Shown here: in pieces, positions 49,101 through 61,716 of the stretch | How positions within the stretch are numbered: position 1 is the first letter of the stretch | Layout: every line of letters begins with the position of its first letter | NCBI GenBank assembly: GCA_036250195.1 | Contig: JAVHZZ010000010.1 | Coordinates: 108,304,278 to 108,368,277 of the forward strand | DNA from: Mixophyes australis | Taxonomy: Eukaryota > Chordata > Amphibia > Anura > Limnodynastidae | Direction: 5' to 3' | Length of the DNA stretch: 64,000 bases | Notes under the pieces: model-generated | What the model was told of the DNA's origin: nothing | The model's input: the letters and a program-made list of their open reading frames with translations, nothing else | The model's database searches: none | Position numbers and translations under genes: made by a program

Positions 49101-52100
49101 CCCTTCAACAAAAAATGTAATCTTTAGAGTATATATCGGTGTGGATTTTCGCTAAGGCATTTGCTTATACATTACTGGAGGTACTTTTATACAGCTACTC
49201 ACATTTGGACGTGAGAGATAGTATAGGCCTGTGGAAAAAGAGTAAGGTACTTTACCAGTATAATTACAGTTCACCGTGGAAGTGTAATTATGTGTGTGTT
49301 TAGCATTAAATATTTTTTATTGAAATTTATAGGAAGACAGACTTGGAATGTGTTTGTTTATAGTGGTATTGTTTGTCTTATATTTTTAAAAGAAGTGACT
49401 GTGCAGTGTCTCATAGTGCTCTACTAGAAACATTAGCACACAGGTAAATAGTACATTACAAACTGGAAAAACACAGAGACTAAACGCATGCAAATCTGTC
49501 AAAAGGAGGAGAGAGTAACAGAGGTGGATGGAAGAAAGGAAGAAAAGAAGTTCAGTGCTGAGCTGAACTCGGCTTGTGTGAATCTCACGCTGTGTATTTC
49601 ATTCTTATATTTTATGCAGCCCAACCTTTCATAGCTTAGTGCTGAGAGCAGCTTTTTCAGGGCAGTCACGAATTGTTCAGCCCCTACAATTGGCGCTACC
49701 AGTCAAAGCTATAAGTTAGTTGACATTGAACGGAGATACGCCATTTACTTTAATTATTTTATTATTTTTTTAAATATATATTAAAATACCAGTCATCATC
49801 ATCATCAATATGACATGTCATAATGTGCTTAAAGTGTACCGTAAGAAGCATTTAGGATACTATGCTGAGTCACTCATATCTAACACATAATTGTATCGTT
49901 AGCACATTTTACTTCTGTGTTTGAATGCGATCATACTCTGCATCAGCCCTGAAGTTATTAAAGAAGTTCTAAAACATTTCTATGGTTTTGACCAATTATT
50001 CTATATACTGATTTACACCTATATTTAGTTGTTTAAATTCACATAAATTAATACATCTCAAAAGGAACATCTATTCATTCTATGCAAATAAAAGGTCATC
50101 ATTTTCATAGAAAAGAAATAAAAAATCCAGAATTAAAAGTCTACATTAAGATACTATATTTACATGCAGATAAATCCTTATCGCTCTTTGCATATAATGT
50201 TTTCTTATATAGCTTGACATTTCTTTATGACAAATGGTGTGCTCTGTCCCATCAATTTGAGACAATCATTTTTTAATACAATTTTGTTACCTGTTGTTTA
50301 AAATAATAGAGGTCTGTTTCCATTTTTTGATGCTCATTGTACAGTAATAAGCGCATAATATTTAGCGCATTAGCAGTAATGTAGACTGCCAAAAACACTT
50401 GCGGAAAATGTCCATTGAAGTAGAAATTGCGAATTTGTATAATCAGCTCTTTCCCAGAGCATTTATGAAGACGAACACGGTACAAGGAGCCATAATAGTG
50501 ACACGCTGAATTGATTTTTAAGCAGCAACGATAGTGTAAAATATAGATATGTTCAAGCAACTTATCTTCATGGTGATTTTCAGGTTTTATTTTCTCAAAA
50601 AATATCAAAATATCTGGTAAATTTATTGGTAAATTGTCAAGTACCAAACAACAATTAAATAATTTGGCAAACTTATCGATGATAAACTTATTACTTGCCC
50701 AATTAGGATTCAAAACTATGGTCCTGTCACTGAGCACATCATAATTTTCTCCTAGACATTTTATAAAAGTCTCAGAAAAAGTCCCACAAAGCACTATAAC
50801 TTTGGCAGTTGATTTTCTAATTATTTCAACATTCCTTGTATTTATCCAACCTTTATTATTGTATTGATCAAAACTAATTTTTATGGTGAAAGCAACACAG
50901 ATGCCTTTTTTGGTCAAATCAATGGTCAGCAGTTCCGCCTCTGTCTCTCCGCTGTCATCATAGGAGGCTAAAATTCCAATCCACGTCCACCCAAAATATT
51001 CTAGAACTTTAGATAACATTGAATACATAGCGCGATCATTTTGTAGAGTTTGGAAAAAAGTTGGATAAAAATGTCTGTTGTCTAATGCAGAACTTGTTGC
51101 CCCATAGCTGATCTACAAGGAAAAAATAAATACTAGAAGTCATGTAGTTTTTACAATTTAATGTTGGGACAATTCACAATATTGGGCAAAGTTTGTTGCC
51201 AGAATGAGTTACCATGGCAGCAGGTGTGAACACTTCGTGGCCTGGGTTCCTGTTGTTTCATGATTAAACCCAAAACATTTAAAAGATGGGTATCAAATAA
51301 ATAAAAATATTCCAAAAATATTTTAAAAGATGATTTTGTTCCAAATTCCAAAACAATTTGTAGACTGTCCTGATTAACTAGAATTAAAACACTGACATCC
51401 ATAGCCACTTGAAGATCACAGAAATGTTTCCCCTCATCTCTAATCTTAACCCTTAAATTTCTCATTATCTTATTTCTAGTACAATCTGCCAAAGCATTGT
51501 AATATAAATATTTTAAAGCTTTTCTCTCTCTCTCTCTATCTCTCTGCTATGAGATCTTATTAAAAATTAAAGCACCAAACGGAAACTTGCGTTGTTACTT
51601 TGTAAATATGAGCATTTGTGGGCAGTTAAATGCTGGCTAGGCAAATGTGATAATTTGGTGTGAGATATAATATAATGTCTGTTATTTTCTACAAATTCTT
51701 CTGCATCTATTATTACTCCATATACACTCTTCTTGTTACCTATCAAGATATCAGAAGAGACATAAGCCACATCCCAAGAGACCTCAATACTTTTATTGTT
51801 GATAGGAAACCATGTTTCATGCCACAAGACTTTTGATGTAACTGCCCCATCACACCAATAGGATACAAACTATCCACAATCACATCGACAGTTAACATAT
51901 TCACTATTAACGCTAACATTACACAAGCTATTTTAGAAAAATCATGTATTGCTTATTTCAACTACAGATGTATATTTGTTTAACTCGATATGCTAGACAT
52001 TTTGTAGAATCGGATGTTTTGAAACAATATTTTAAAAGATAATTTTGTTAACAATATTACTTATTTAAAGGTCATTTTGTTCTGAAGGCCAAAACATTTT

Positions 52101-55100
52101 AGAGCTTATGCTTTAACATTTGCCAATAATGAAACAGTGATTTCATAGCAAGTTGAAATTATACATAAATGTCCCCACACATATGTTTATGTAACTGCCA
52201 CACCACACAAAGTATTCAAACCATCCACAATCGCATCAAAAGGTTGAATATTATCACTAGCATATCAGTTATTTCCTGAAATAAGACCTTGCTTACCTGT
52301 GAATATCGATATACTCCTAATAATTGGGCTATTGGTACAGTCGTCACTGAATGGTGATCTCCAATAAAACCAATCACCTTGCCTCTCTCTGTACAGGAAT
52401 AATTAGGCACCATCCGTCCTGGTCCAGATAATATTTGTAATACACTTTTTATTGCCTTATTTCCATGATTACATGAGTCATATACATGATACCCTAGTGT
52501 TATATTAGGTAACAATATAGAATTGTTAAATGTCTCAATGGCAAACTGAAACGTCAGCAGATTTTTGTAATATTGAGGTGCAGGGCTGTGAAGAGAAAAT
52601 ATGGTACATTGTCCAATCATATGTTTATTGAGAAGAAAGCCCTTAAATAATATACAAGTAGCTGAAGTTAAAAGAGGTAATAAAAATAAGAACATGTAGT
52701 CCTGGTTGTAGGCACCCATAGAACAGTACAGGACAGGGTATAGTGTCACACAATATTGTGAATATTATGAAGAATGGGGAAGACCTTGAGAAAAGTCTTA
52801 ATCTAAGGGCAATAGAATTGGTCTCTACATCTCCCCTCTCTGTAAATGCTGATTCCTGCCTTTAAAAAAGATCATCAGCAAAGCTCTGAAATTCTATCCT
52901 CTATGGCAATAAAACCCCATCCAACTTTTTCATGCTCTGCTGCTGATCCCTGTAGAAAGCAGGGATTACCACTTATGGAGAGGGATGGTATGCAACTCAT
53001 TTAAATAGAATTCCAGATATTTGGTACAGGAACTATGAATGAGAAAATATGTTGATCATGGAAATCACTTTCTGTCTAAGGCTACTCAAAATATATTTAA
53101 TCTTGATTACTTTTCATTTACTTTCATTTGAAACAAGTTACAACCTAAAGTTCCTGTCTTCTTTTGCAAAGCAGAACAAAAACACTGGTATCAGCTACTG
53201 AGTATTATTAGGTAACTATAGATGTGAGCTGGAGATTTTACCTAACCTGCTAGAAATGAGACTGAAAAGAAGACAAAAGAGAGTAGTTTTGTCTCTCACA
53301 TTCCCATTAAGGAACGGTAGAACTTGGCAGGCGTGTACCACTAAAGATGGATCAATCTTTCAAAAATTGCTTTGCGACCAGTTCACTAAATTAGATTATA
53401 TTTGTGTATCTACAAACTAATTCATTGACTTATTAGTTAAAATAACATTTCCTGTCCAGCTAGGTTCCTCATCGCCCAGAAGATTTTTTTCTTTACAATG
53501 TGACTAATGTGAACTTTAAGAGTGGAATATGTTTGCCAACATCGCTTGTCAGTGTTTGGTGTTTCAACTTGCATTTTTTTTTTTTTTTTAAATAAACAGA
53601 TTTGCTTTAGTAGTTGGTGATAGTTTTTATGTAAATGTTCCTGGCAGTCACAGAGAGACGTTCACTTACTTATTGGCATACCCAGGCACATAATAAACCG
53701 TGGTAACCTGCATTAAATCTTACAACAACAAATATGACAAACAAACATCTAGAAAGCACTGGTTATATTAAAAAAAATATAAAAACAATACAAAATAGAA
53801 CATAAAATATTATCACTACAAACTCTAATAAGAATGTACTATTTGTATAATCAATCTCCATCTAGTAGTAAATAGCAGTCCTAGCCAGGGGTGTGGGAAC
53901 GAAAATTTTCATGGGGGGCAAAAGGCCAAAGGTATACTATAGGGCTCGGAGCCCCTTTCTCTCGCGTTTGCTATCTCGTTTTACGACAATTGTAACACTG
54001 ACTGTAGACATACAAAAAGACTCCCAATCCTATGTTAATTTTGTCAGTGTTTCAGGGGTTGGCAACCCCAGTTTCATTGTTTATATTACTATAAAAATGT
54101 ATTTATAATTTATTAAATAAATAATATTATTAATATTAATTACTAATTAGTATAATAGCTGTTAGAAAGATAGATAAATTCAATTGTACATTTTAAAAAA
54201 TTTATTTTTTTATAGACCTTAATTTAGTTTTTATTCAGATTTTGTTGACCGCATAATCTTATTTGATTGGGAGTATTTTTAAATCTATAGTCACTGCCTC
54301 ACTGGTTATGATATGTCCTATAAATTTAAATTCCTACATATCATGTTTGTTACTGGACGCAGCACACAAAATTTACAGTAAAAGTGAACCGAATATTTGT
54401 TCATCATCAATACAGGTTATTTATTAAATGGTTATGAACGGAACATTTAGTCAATCTATAATCTAAAAAAGTTTCACAAGTTTAAAACAGATACCATGAC
54501 TTCAGAAAGTAGCATGAAGGCTTTAGTGTAGAAGTTCATGAGGGGACAAAACACAGTCTTTGACCACCCAACAGAAATTATGGGGGAGCAATGGCCCCCT
54601 CTGCCCCCTGGTTCCTAAACCCCTGGTCCTAGCGCAAACTTAGCATAGACAATCTCTAAAGTTTAATATAATCGCTCTTTGGACAGGTATTTTAATTCAA
54701 AGTCTAGTTTAATTCAAAATAGATCATCACCATTTATTTATATAGCGCCACTAATTCCGCAGCGCTGTACAGAGAACTCACTCACATCAGTCCCTGCCCC
54801 ATTGGTGCTTACAGTCTAAATTCCCTAACACACACACACACACACACACACACAGAGACACACACAGACTAGGGTAAATTTGTTAGTAGCCAATTAACCT
54901 ACCAGTATGTTTTTGGAGTGTGGGAGGAAACCGGAACACGCGGAGGAAACCCACGCAAACACAGGGAGAACATACAAACTCCACACAGATAAGGACATGA
55001 TCGGGAATTGAACTCATGACCCCAGTGCTGTAAGGCAGAAGTGCTAACCACTGAGCCACCGTGCTGCCCAATAGATGCTATTTACTACTGTGATGCCAAT

Positions 55101-58100
55101 ATGTGATCCAAATAACAGAGCTGATATGGAACAACCAGCGCTGTAAAACCAAGTAGTTCTCTAAAACTACTTTTGACAGTTCTAGTTGTTCTGCCCACAT
55201 ACTGCAGGCCACGTGGGCACTGCAGCACATAAATCACATAAGATGTATCACAATCGATAAACTCTTTATTTGGAAAGACTTCCTTGGCTACAGTACAAAT
55301 TAGTTGAATTAATGGAAATATAGCTACAAGTAAGACATCTCATTTTGCTACATTTATAGCATTGGTAATCATATCTTGTTACTTAGTTCTTGTCTTTTTT
55401 CCCTCCGTAAGAAGCTAGGTGCTAATAGATTTTTCAAACTCATATTCTTTCTTAAAATAATATATGGTCCACCTTCAGTATATTATTTAGTACTGGATCT
55501 TGTTTTATAATCTTACAATTTTCTTTAACAATATTCTTAATTTGTATTGACTTATTGTTATATTAGGAAATACATGATATAAAGTTGTTATTCGTAAACC
55601 TCTCATCTGTTTTTTTTTTGGTTCAAGACAGTGGTAAAGATCTCTTCAGGGTATCCCCTCTTTGAGAAATCATTCAGCATTATTTCCTTCTGATCTTTGA
55701 AGACTTCTTCAAAAGTACAGTTTAATTCTATCCTATTCAATTGGCTTTTAGGAATATTAGTAATCCATGGTCCATTATGACCATTTTCATAACGAAGAAA
55801 ATTATTAGAATCTGCAGGTTCTATATGGTTATTAGATTATAATTTTGGAGCTCAGCGTGGAGAGAGTAAGATTGAGGAAAGTCACCACAGTGGAAATATA
55901 TGAATGAGTGCAAATTAAATTTCAATCATCAGTGTTTAGGTGTTGAACAGACCTAAGTGCCAAATCATAACTCTCATCCCAAACAATATTAAAATCATCA
56001 ATACAATGACCATAATATATTAAATTCATTCAAAAAGGGCCATTACACACAAATTGTTGCTCAAACTGACCCATATATAAATTAGCATAACTAGGTGCAA
56101 AACCTGAGCCCATTGCCATCCCCACCACCTGTAGATAGTGCCGTGAGTCAAATAAAAAAAATATTGTGTGTATGTATAAACATAATAGAATCTAAAAGAA
56201 AAGAACATTGCTCCTCTGTAATCTTCAAATCTCCAGTAACAAATTTCTTCACCGCTTCAGTGCCCACATTGTGAGGAAAGTGTGTGTGTAATTCTTGGAC
56301 ATCAAGAATTAAAAATCCAGATGAAAATTTCCACTCAATGTTCTAGATAATGTTCAGAACATGCATAGTGTCACAGATATGTGATTTCAGAGTAACAACA
56401 TATTTCTGCAAAAAAAATTCTATAATTTGTGAAAGGTTGCCCGTCAGTGAACCGATACCAGAAATAGTGGGTCAACCAGGGGTGCCAAAATGATTTCTGA
56501 ATTTTAGGAAGGTGATAAAATATAGGTGTGATAGGGTGATCAACATATAAAAAAATCAAATACATCCTTTAATATTATCTCTTGACACAGGATCAACACC
56601 AATAGTTTTTTAGTCTCCAATTGGAAAGCAGAAGTAAAATCCCTCTTTAATGATTGATAAAAAGAAGAAGTAGTTATTTAAGGGCTTTATTAACATAGTA
56701 CATACAATCAATAATGACCACTCCCTCACCTTATCAGCAGGTTTTTATCACAATTGAGTAGTTTGTATGTCCTGAAAGAGAGATTTTTTTTCCCATTTTT
56801 TCAAATTTGCATTTTTTTGTTATTTGAACATAAAAACTTAAAGTCATCCATTGTTTTTTATAACAGTAATTAATAGTCATTTTTTCATGTATAGAGAGAG
56901 ATTTGAGTAATCTTAATCCTCAGAGTACCAGTTTGTTATCAAAATATTTTTGTAGCTAAACACTATCCAACCAGTGTCTTATTTCACCTTTAAGTAGATG
57001 TTATAATATGTTAAAACCTTTATTAAATTCCCCATTGTTACTATCTTCCAGAGACAGATGAGGATTTTCCTAAAGCCAGGTATATCAAATGCTGTCAACA
57101 GTGAAAGAATTCAAGAGAAAAATACATTTTTCATATCACTTGTACCACAAAGTGCAAACCCACCTCCACCACGCAGTCAGTTACCCTCCCATTGCTTTTA
57201 CCTATTTAAAATATTTTTAATTACATTCAATTAGCAAAGGTTTCCTCTATCACCTGATGTGTGAGAAATGAACTTGTATTGCCTCTTGTGTTGTTGGTTT
57301 TAAAACCTGAATATATGTATGAAATTATGGTTACAAACACTTTTTATTATGTACATGTCTGCAGTTCTTAAATACAAAAAATTTGGGAGGAAAAAAAATT
57401 ACATTTAATTGCATAATAAAAAAATATATGTTTACGAAAAAAGAGCTTTTCACACTATTTGCAAGTAGCATACATTTATACGCAGAGCACAACAAAGTTA
57501 TTACACATTGGGTTTATTTAATTATTTATTATTTTTTTGCTAGCAGAAACTTTGCAAAAGCTGTAACAGTTCATTAACTCCTGCTGTCACAGAAACACTA
57601 AAATTAGTACCCAGTCTTACAAAGCATGAACAATCAATTTTGGAATCAATGGGGATATCATTCATATTTCTTTGGTAATATACTTTAACAATAAATAAAT
57701 AGCATAAAACCATCTTAGGAATACATTTTACAAATAAATGCCTATAATTTTTATTAACATTTATCTATAAAGTGCCTACATATTACACAGGGCTTTGCAG
57801 AGAATATTTAATCATTCATATCAGTTCTTGCCCCAGTGAATGTTACAATCTATATCCCCTACTACATGGACACACACACACTAGGGTTAATTTTTTTGGA
57901 AGCCAATTAACACAGCAGTATGTCTTTGGAGTGTGGGAGGAAACCGGAGCATCTGGAGGAAACTCACGCAAACACGGGGAGAACATAGGGAAAAACTGCA
58001 AGCTAGGTTCATCCAGCAAATTATTTTTCTCTCTGGTGTGACTAATGTGAATGTCAGCAATGGACAGTGTTAAATTTTTTGGATAAATTATCAAATGAAT

Positions 58101-61067
58101 TAGTTATAATGTAATTTATCTATAATCCAGGGAAGGGCTGGCAAATTTTAGCCCAGAGGTAAAGACTGGACTCAGCAGCCTATTATGAACATTTTAAAGG
58201 AAACAAGACAGGTAGCCCAATGACCCAGCACAAGGGATCCCACTATGGAACCGGCCCCCCAGCCCAGCCTGTCCCTGCTATGATCCCACAGGTAATCCCG
58301 TCATAGGTAACCCTCTTTGGTGATCAGTCGGCAGAGTCTATTGTGGGTGGTATCCACAATTTTTCTTTCTATATTCCAATCACGCTATGGCAAACAACCA
58401 GCGGAGATGAAAGTAACAAGGTTGAGTTTCGCCTTTGATAAGCACAATAGAGCCTGGGTCTGTAGCCACAATCTCTCCCCAATACATGGAAGCTGCCATT
58501 TGTTGCTGGTTCTATTCACACCTCCCCTCCCACCTGTAACTGTTCTGTTCAATGTCACAGTATCCCAAAGTACATAAGGGCTTCACCTAAAATGTCTCCT
58601 GACTTCTGGGTCAATTGATTTCAAAGTTATTTCCCATTGAGATTGTGTAGTGTCTACCAACTTTATGACATACCATCCTGACTTTTAATATTATTCTGCT
58701 AAGGCTAAGACTACCTCATCTCTTCCATATTATATTTCCCCTGCTGCTCCTGTCTACCCCTGTAATGATATTCTTACCCAAACTTTGCTCCTTCTATAAA
58801 AATGTCTCTTGGGGCTAATATTGAAAGTTGACCACCTTTTTTAGGCTTCTCGGCAGTCTACGGTATATGACAGTATGACTAGGAATCTGGTATCTCGTGC
58901 ATAAGGAATAGGGATATGGTATGGTAATAGGCTGTTGTAGACAGAACATATAGCAAGTTAGTAGTGTGGTTAGTCAGGTGACACATATCTTATTGATAAA
59001 AGGAAAAAAATATATACATATATATTTATTTATTGATACTTAGGAACTGTTGCTCTGTGTGGATAGAGGTGTGCGTGTTTAAAGGTGCAATATAAAACAT
59101 TTGTTACCAACACTATAAAATAAAGAAAATGAGACAGAGTAACTTGTGGTTATGAATATATTGGATATAAGACTGTTTGAAACATACAGTAAATAAAGGC
59201 AAGGTGAGCTTGCTAATGTTCCTTAGTATAGGTATTGCATTAGTACATGGTTTTCTCCATTAAATACAAGATACTGCATAAGGAACTTTCCTATTATCTA
59301 TCTACTTCCAAATTTAGGACTGAATGTTTGTATGTTTGGATCCCATACTAAGGAGTGTAGACAAGCTCAGCTCACATGCCTTTAATGAATTATAAAAGGG
59401 TCTCGCAATTAGTCCTAGATTCACGGCTTACATCATGTTCTCTTTATCCCCAGATTTGGATTATTAATCGGCTTTCACTTATAGATAATATTTGATACAT
59501 TAGACATTTCTTATAATAATTACCCAGGTTAAGTTCTGCTCAATGATAAATGCTTTATATTAATTCACACATCCAGACTTTGTTGAATTCCTGCTTTTCT
59601 TGGACATATGGTGGATTTTATACACACGTTTTCACATTAGTTAATAAATGTTTCAGATATTTTTATTTCTCTATTGACTGAAACAAATGCATTAACCATT
59701 TTTACATGTACATCTACAGTGCTAAATACTGTTCTCTTTTCCACCTGCTCTCACCTATGAAGAAATGAGGTTCAACAGTGTTGCTACGGTACCAGTATTT
59801 ATCAGTGCAGTAATATGATAAGGTGATAGGGACATATATCAGTTATCTAACATAACTTAGTGTAATAAAAAAAACACCTCTACTGGAGTATTTAAATCTA
59901 TTGCTAGAGAGTACAGAAGGAAGACAGGGAGAAATGTGTTAGTATAACTTACTGAAGTTAATCTGCCACAGAAAAAAAAAATGTTGTCTGCAGCAGACTC
60001 CTTTAATAATAAAAATTCTGTTTCTACAAATAATTCTTTACAATGTAATGTTAAGCCAGCAGCACTGAGCTCACATACAGACAATACACTGGCCTTCAAG
60101 CTCCCCCCAAAAGGTCTTGTTTTGAGGATTAAGTAATCTTCCCACCTGTTCTCTCAGACAGAAATGCATAAAACATGGGCTGTTGGGAGGACTGGAGGAC
60201 TGGAGTTGTAAAACACTGGTTCAGTGATACATTTTGAGCATTTTGGCTACTGATTTTAGCAAAGAATGCAGTAGATCAGTGTTTCCCAACCCTAATCCTC
60301 AAGTACCCCTAACAGTGCATGTTTTCCATATCTCTTTGCTGGAACACAGGTGTAATCATTACTGACGGACAAATTTTTAAAGATCCACAGGTGGTATAAT
60401 TATATCACTGGTCACTTGGAAAACCTGCCCTGTTAGGGGTACTTGAGGACTAGGGTTGGGAAACACTGCAGTAGATTATAACAGGTGGAAATAGTAATGA
60501 GTAAATCAGGTGCTGCCAGCATTTTCTGTCTATAAGTTCCAGAATAATATGCATTCTATTGAAAATAAAACATCAGCAAAATAGGGTATTTTCACTGTTA
60601 ATAGTTTTTCTCCTGCTTTTTTGGGTACAAATTACTGTAGGTTATTACAGTGTTTAATATCTCTGACATGAGATTGCACATTTTCCTCCTCTTGTTGTGT
60701 GAATGAATGAACAGTCTGTGTATGGGCTACTCTCAAACTCTCTTTCAAATGAAGCCAATCATTTGCTCATCTTTCATTATGTGGAGTCCTCAATCTTGGT
60801 GTATAAATCCTATATTACTTACTTTATACACATTATTTGTTTGACAATTTTGTTTTGTGGAATTTCTAAAATATGCTGATTCACGGTGAACACTCCTCCG
60901 ATTATGATGTCTCCATCCTGAAAATATTCATAGTCTTCAAATGCATTTCTTAACTGCAGATGACATGCTGGTAATGTGTTTTGGGTAACAGGTCTGCAGA
61001 AGTTCGCACACAGAATCATTAAATACAACACTTTAAATATATAAGCAACCACATTAGTTGTAGCCAT
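42217..61067 (-). CDS. V2R gene C, complete six-exon receptor
   Basis: Complete vomeronasal type-2 receptor on the minus strand, 871 residues. Exons in order: 61067-60823, 52585-52297, 51112-50291, 48521-48294, 45278-45155, 43124-42217. Domains are as in gene B: signal peptide, Venus-flytrap domain to about residue 528, nine-cysteine linker, seven helices. All junctions are GT-AG and keep the frame. It points toward gene B. Its ligand-binding exons are clearly more diverged than those of A and B, while its seven-helix exon is almost the same. The polyadenylation hexamer next to the stop is changed from AATAAA to CATAAA. Introns hold a Penelope-like element, hAT elements, a long-inverted-repeat element and a repeat cluster with CTCF-like motifs. 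No stop or frameshift is seen. Confidence 0.93.
43125..45154. other. Intron 5 of gene C
   Basis: 2 kb, largely filled by a long-inverted-repeat element. I see only weak resemblance to intron 5 of A and B (around 43880-43960). No other exon seen. Confidence 0.55.
44325..45051. mobile_element. Non-autonomous element with ~128-bp inverted repeats
   Basis: Arms 44325-44452 and 44923-45051 are reverse complements with few mismatches (gagatcacatgttggcgaaa in the left arm). The 470-base interior has no transposase. Foldback-type MITE inside gene C intron 5. Confidence 0.8.
45155..45278 (-). CDS. V2R gene C exon 5 (cysteine-rich linker)
   Basis: 124 bases with SRCSEMC and CCYDCAPC. The acceptor tctccatctcag is preceded directly by a (TA)n run and a repeat element instead of the intron sequence seen in A. 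Confidence 0.92.
46022..46037 (+). promoter_or_regulatory. CTCF-like motif 1
   Basis: CCAGAAGGTGGCGCTG; one mismatch (A for C/T at position 5) from the vertebrate CTCF core. It is inside the repeat cluster, so it may be coincidental. Confidence 0.35.
46155..46170 (+). promoter_or_regulatory. CTCF-like motif 2
   Basis: CCAGCAGGTGGCGCTG fits the CTCF core consensus at every position. Same orientation as motif 1, 133 bases apart. Confidence 0.45.
46974..47210. mobile_element. hAT-like MITE
   Basis: Termini cagtaatgggcacc and ggtgcccatcactg. Flanking octamers gtgtaagt and gcataagc differ by three transitions, consistent with an aged 8-bp target duplication. Confidence 0.55.
48294..48521 (-). 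CDS. V2R gene C exon 4
   Basis: 228 bases, phase 0, LHRYLKN to WKNGANK, donor gttagc. Same length and ends as in A and B. Confidence 0.9.
48522..50290. other. Intron 3 of gene C
   Basis: 1.8 kb of AT-rich sequence. 48820-49050 has inverted termini-like text (gggggagattcaatacgg). No named element; no exon seen. Confidence 0.5.
50291..51112 (-). CDS. V2R gene C exon 3 (ligand-binding domain)
   Basis: 822 bases, phase 0, from ISYGATSS to YYFKQQ before gtaaca. The first 28 codons precede the first Met and are open. It has many replacements relative to A and B (for example NCCLVLDN for NGSLVLDN, and an extra Cys pair region around CCLKINSAC), as expected for a separate ligand specificity. Confidence 0.92.
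51113..52296. other. Intron 2 of gene C
   Basis: 1.2 kb. It has a (TC)n run at 51521-51545 and two related ~60-base segments (51833-51895 and 52188-52245, both with atgtaactgcc and accatccacaatc-type text). Frames here lack V2R motifs. Confidence 0.55.
52297..52585 (-). CDS. V2R gene C exon 2
   Basis: 289 bases. It follows a tctcttcacag acceptor and ends in YRYSQ before gtaagc. Frame and phase match gene B exon 2, one codon shorter near the FAIE block. Confidence 0.9.
53886..54625. mobile_element. Non-autonomous hAT element, 740 bp
   Basis: Ends caggggtgtgggaac and gttcctaaacccctg are inverted repeats. Flanked by a perfect 8-bp duplication gtcctagc (53878-53885 and 54626-54633). No transposase frame in between. 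Confidence 0.85.
54725..55069 (-). mobile_element. tRNA-derived SINE, full length
   Basis: Minus strand: head ggcagcacggtggctcagtg, B-box-like gagttcaattcc, core, (TG)n, and tggcgctatataaataaatg 3' part. Flanked by aatagat at 54718-54724 and 55070-55076, a likely target duplication. Confidence 0.8.
55140..56990 (-). mobile_element. Penelope-like retroelement, RT to GIY-YIG, decayed
   Basis: Minus-strand frames in order: DHPITPIFYHLPKIQK, FLILDVQELHTHFPHN, GMAMGSGFAPSYANLYMGQF, a YGHCIDDFNIVWD catalytic motif, then VIYVLQCPRGLQYVGRTTRT of the GIY-YIG endonuclease. Many frameshifts and stops. Lies in intron 1 of gene C, same strand. Confidence 0.8.
57760..57990 (-). mobile_element. SINE, old copy
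   Basis: Core ttctccccgtgtttgcgtga and cactccaaagacatactg, with a diverged 3' part. The tRNA-like head is lost. Confidence 0.6.
60277..60468. mobile_element. hAT MITE, 192 bp
   Basis: Long inverted termini (cagtgtttcccaaccctaat and complement). Perfect 8-bp target duplication cagtagat at 60269-60276 and 60469-60476. Lies 355 bases from exon 1 of gene C, in intron 1. Confidence 0.88.
60823..61067 (-). CDS. V2R gene C exon 1 (start, signal peptide)
   Basis: 245 bases from the ATG (strong context, aacaATGG) to a gtaagt donor, phase 2. Leader is MATTNVVAYIFKVLYLMILC, then the LPACHLQLR...FQDGDIIIGG block. Same start as gene B. Confidence 0.9.
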
Positions 61068-61716
61068 TGTTCCAATAGACAGCAAAATGTATTCCAATAT
61101 AATGCAGATTATCAAACCATAAATGTAACATTCAGAGGTGAAATGTGTCACACAGGACACTGAAACCTGATGCATCTGTCTGTTAGTGTAACAACTCTGA
61201 ATCATCTCACTGCCTTTTATAACAGATCTCCTGAATTAAGTGACAGGTGTTTGTCTTTTCTGTCATGCTCTTAAAATATACTACATGCACAGCAGGTAAA
61301 TCTGACATATAAATACATGGTTGAAAATAATATTTACATTTGCATTTTTTTAGAGTTACTCTTGAAATAAAAATCAGGGGAGTAAATGGATGAAACTCAG
61401 GTCTTGTCAAAGTAAGAGCAGTCATTAGCAAATATTTTAAATCATGGTGCACACAAATGTTTTTACAATCCCTGTAAGGAATGTATTCACAAAAAGTAAA
61501 GTCATCTATCCCTATTGCATGCACTTGGTGAATATGTGACCTGTGGTCCAGTAACTGGTGATGCAACGTGTAGAGGGGTAGTCCCTATTTTGGACATGGC
61601 TGCCTTAAATTTAACAATAGTATAGTGAGGTCCATAGACCCATTATATCCAGGCTTTTGAAACTCAATGCATCCTGGCAGCTGACTGTGGGTACCGCCAA
61701 CCTCTAGGCAAGTGGT
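61068..61716 (-). promoter_or_regulatory. Conserved 5' flank / core promoter of V2R gene C
   Basis: Counterpart of the gene B flank. TATAAAAG lies at 61221-61214, 154 bases before the ATG, in the same local context. Small indels (about 20 bases) near the start codon account for the different spacing. Confidence 0.6.
61214..61221 (-). promoter_or_regulatory. TATA box, gene C
   Basis: TATAAAAG on the minus strand, flanked by the same gatctgt and ggcagtgag sequences as in gene B. Confidence 0.65.

Larger units (their letters stand above)
52586..60822. other. Intron 1 of gene C
   Basis: 8.2 kb. Contains two hAT elements, two SINEs and a large Penelope-like fragment. The ~200 bases next to exon 1 resemble gene B's intron 1. 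58100-60200 shows no recognisable feature. Confidence 0.6.
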
